Below, one piece after another: positions 30,696 to 30,864 of a stretch of DNA of 30,864 nt. Positions within the stretch are counted from its first letter, which is position 1. Each line of letters begins with the position of its first letter. The stretch comes from Stephanodiscus triporus. Taxonomy: Eukaryota > Bacillariophyta > Thalassiosirophyceae > Thalassiosirales > Thalassiosiraceae. The DNA is taken from NCBI GenBank assembly GCA_036939755.1, contig JALLAZ010000036.1, forward strand, positions 1-30,864. The letters are read 5' to 3'. Made by a program: the position numbers and the translations under genes. Under the pieces are notes generated by a model. That model was not told the DNA's origin. It saw nothing but the letters and a program-made list of their open reading frames with translations, and ran no database searches.

Positions 30696-30864
30696 GTGCT
30701 TCGCGTTTGGGATGGATTTGGCGTCCTTTTTAGCCGGTGTGATACTTTTAGGCTGTGATTTCTTTGAGGAATAGTCAGATACGCAAATACGCAGAAGACG
30801 GGTGCGAAGTTTTTTTTTCTTTTTTTTGTTCCCGACTGTTCTTTTGCGTATTCGTACCTGCGGA

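Noticed and set aside
29639..30733. Long plus-strand Ser/Pro-rich open frame opposite ataxin-2
   Set aside because: It is the antisense of Gly/Asp-rich simple repeats in ataxin-2 exon 1. The domain-bearing frame is on the minus strand.
1..30864. tRNA, rRNA, CRISPR arrays, viral or prokaryotic operon features
   Set aside because: I found no cloverleaf with a T-arm consensus, no rRNA-like stretch and no regularly spaced short repeats with unique spacers. The repeats seen are a satellite-like array, microsatellites and a MITE. A structural RNA search (tRNAscan, Rfam) could not be run.

Overview
This is nuclear DNA from a photosynthetic eukaryote with a red-lineage secondary plastid, most likely a centric diatom. 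The evidence is short spliceosomal introns (about 80-155 bp, GTRNGN...AG), a DXS whose N-terminus looks like a signal peptide followed by an ASAF-type plastid presequence, a protein built of helicase-associated repeats of the kind common in diatoms, and many GAC/CCG-rich low-complexity tracts. All exon boundaries below were read by eye from splice signals and frame continuity. No search was run.

Layout. 1-1040: degenerate ~200 bp tandem repeats. 1889-4311 (-): DXS, the plastid MEP-pathway entry enzyme. About 5163-6565 (+): a frame-broken SLC35F-type transporter. 7602-8729 (-): EMC3. 8985-10291 (+): FSP1/AIFM2-like flavoprotein. 10545-12152 (-): THOC6. 12401-13276 (+): Rab21-like GTPase. 13558-14070 (-): prefoldin subunit 5. 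14383-17551 (+): a five-repeat helicase-associated-domain protein. 17.6-20.3 kb: an accessory stretch with unrecognised, broken reading frames and an intact 247-bp TA-flanked MITE. 20327-23904 (-): glucosidase II alpha subunit. 24544-27041 (+): membrane-anchored METTL24-like methyltransferase fused to an O-fucosyltransferase-like domain. 27599-30618 (-): ataxin-2 with Lsm, LsmAD, PAM2 and a polyglutamine tract.

The eleven recognisable genes alternate strand without exception. Each therefore sits in a head-to-head or tail-to-tail pair, with divergent gaps as short as about 250 bp. Several products act in the secretory pathway (EMC3 membrane insertion, glucosidase II glycoprotein folding, Rab21 trafficking, the Golgi-type fusion enzyme, an SLC35-type transporter). 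Others act in RNA metabolism (THOC6, ataxin-2). I see no operon-like or pathway cluster beyond this.

The points most worth a second look are the methyltransferase/O-fucosyltransferase fusion, the MITE inserted in frame into an otherwise open reading frame, the SLC35F gene broken by at least six frame changes among intact neighbours, the polyQ tract in a protist ataxin-2, and a 9-bp motif repeated upstream of three genes.
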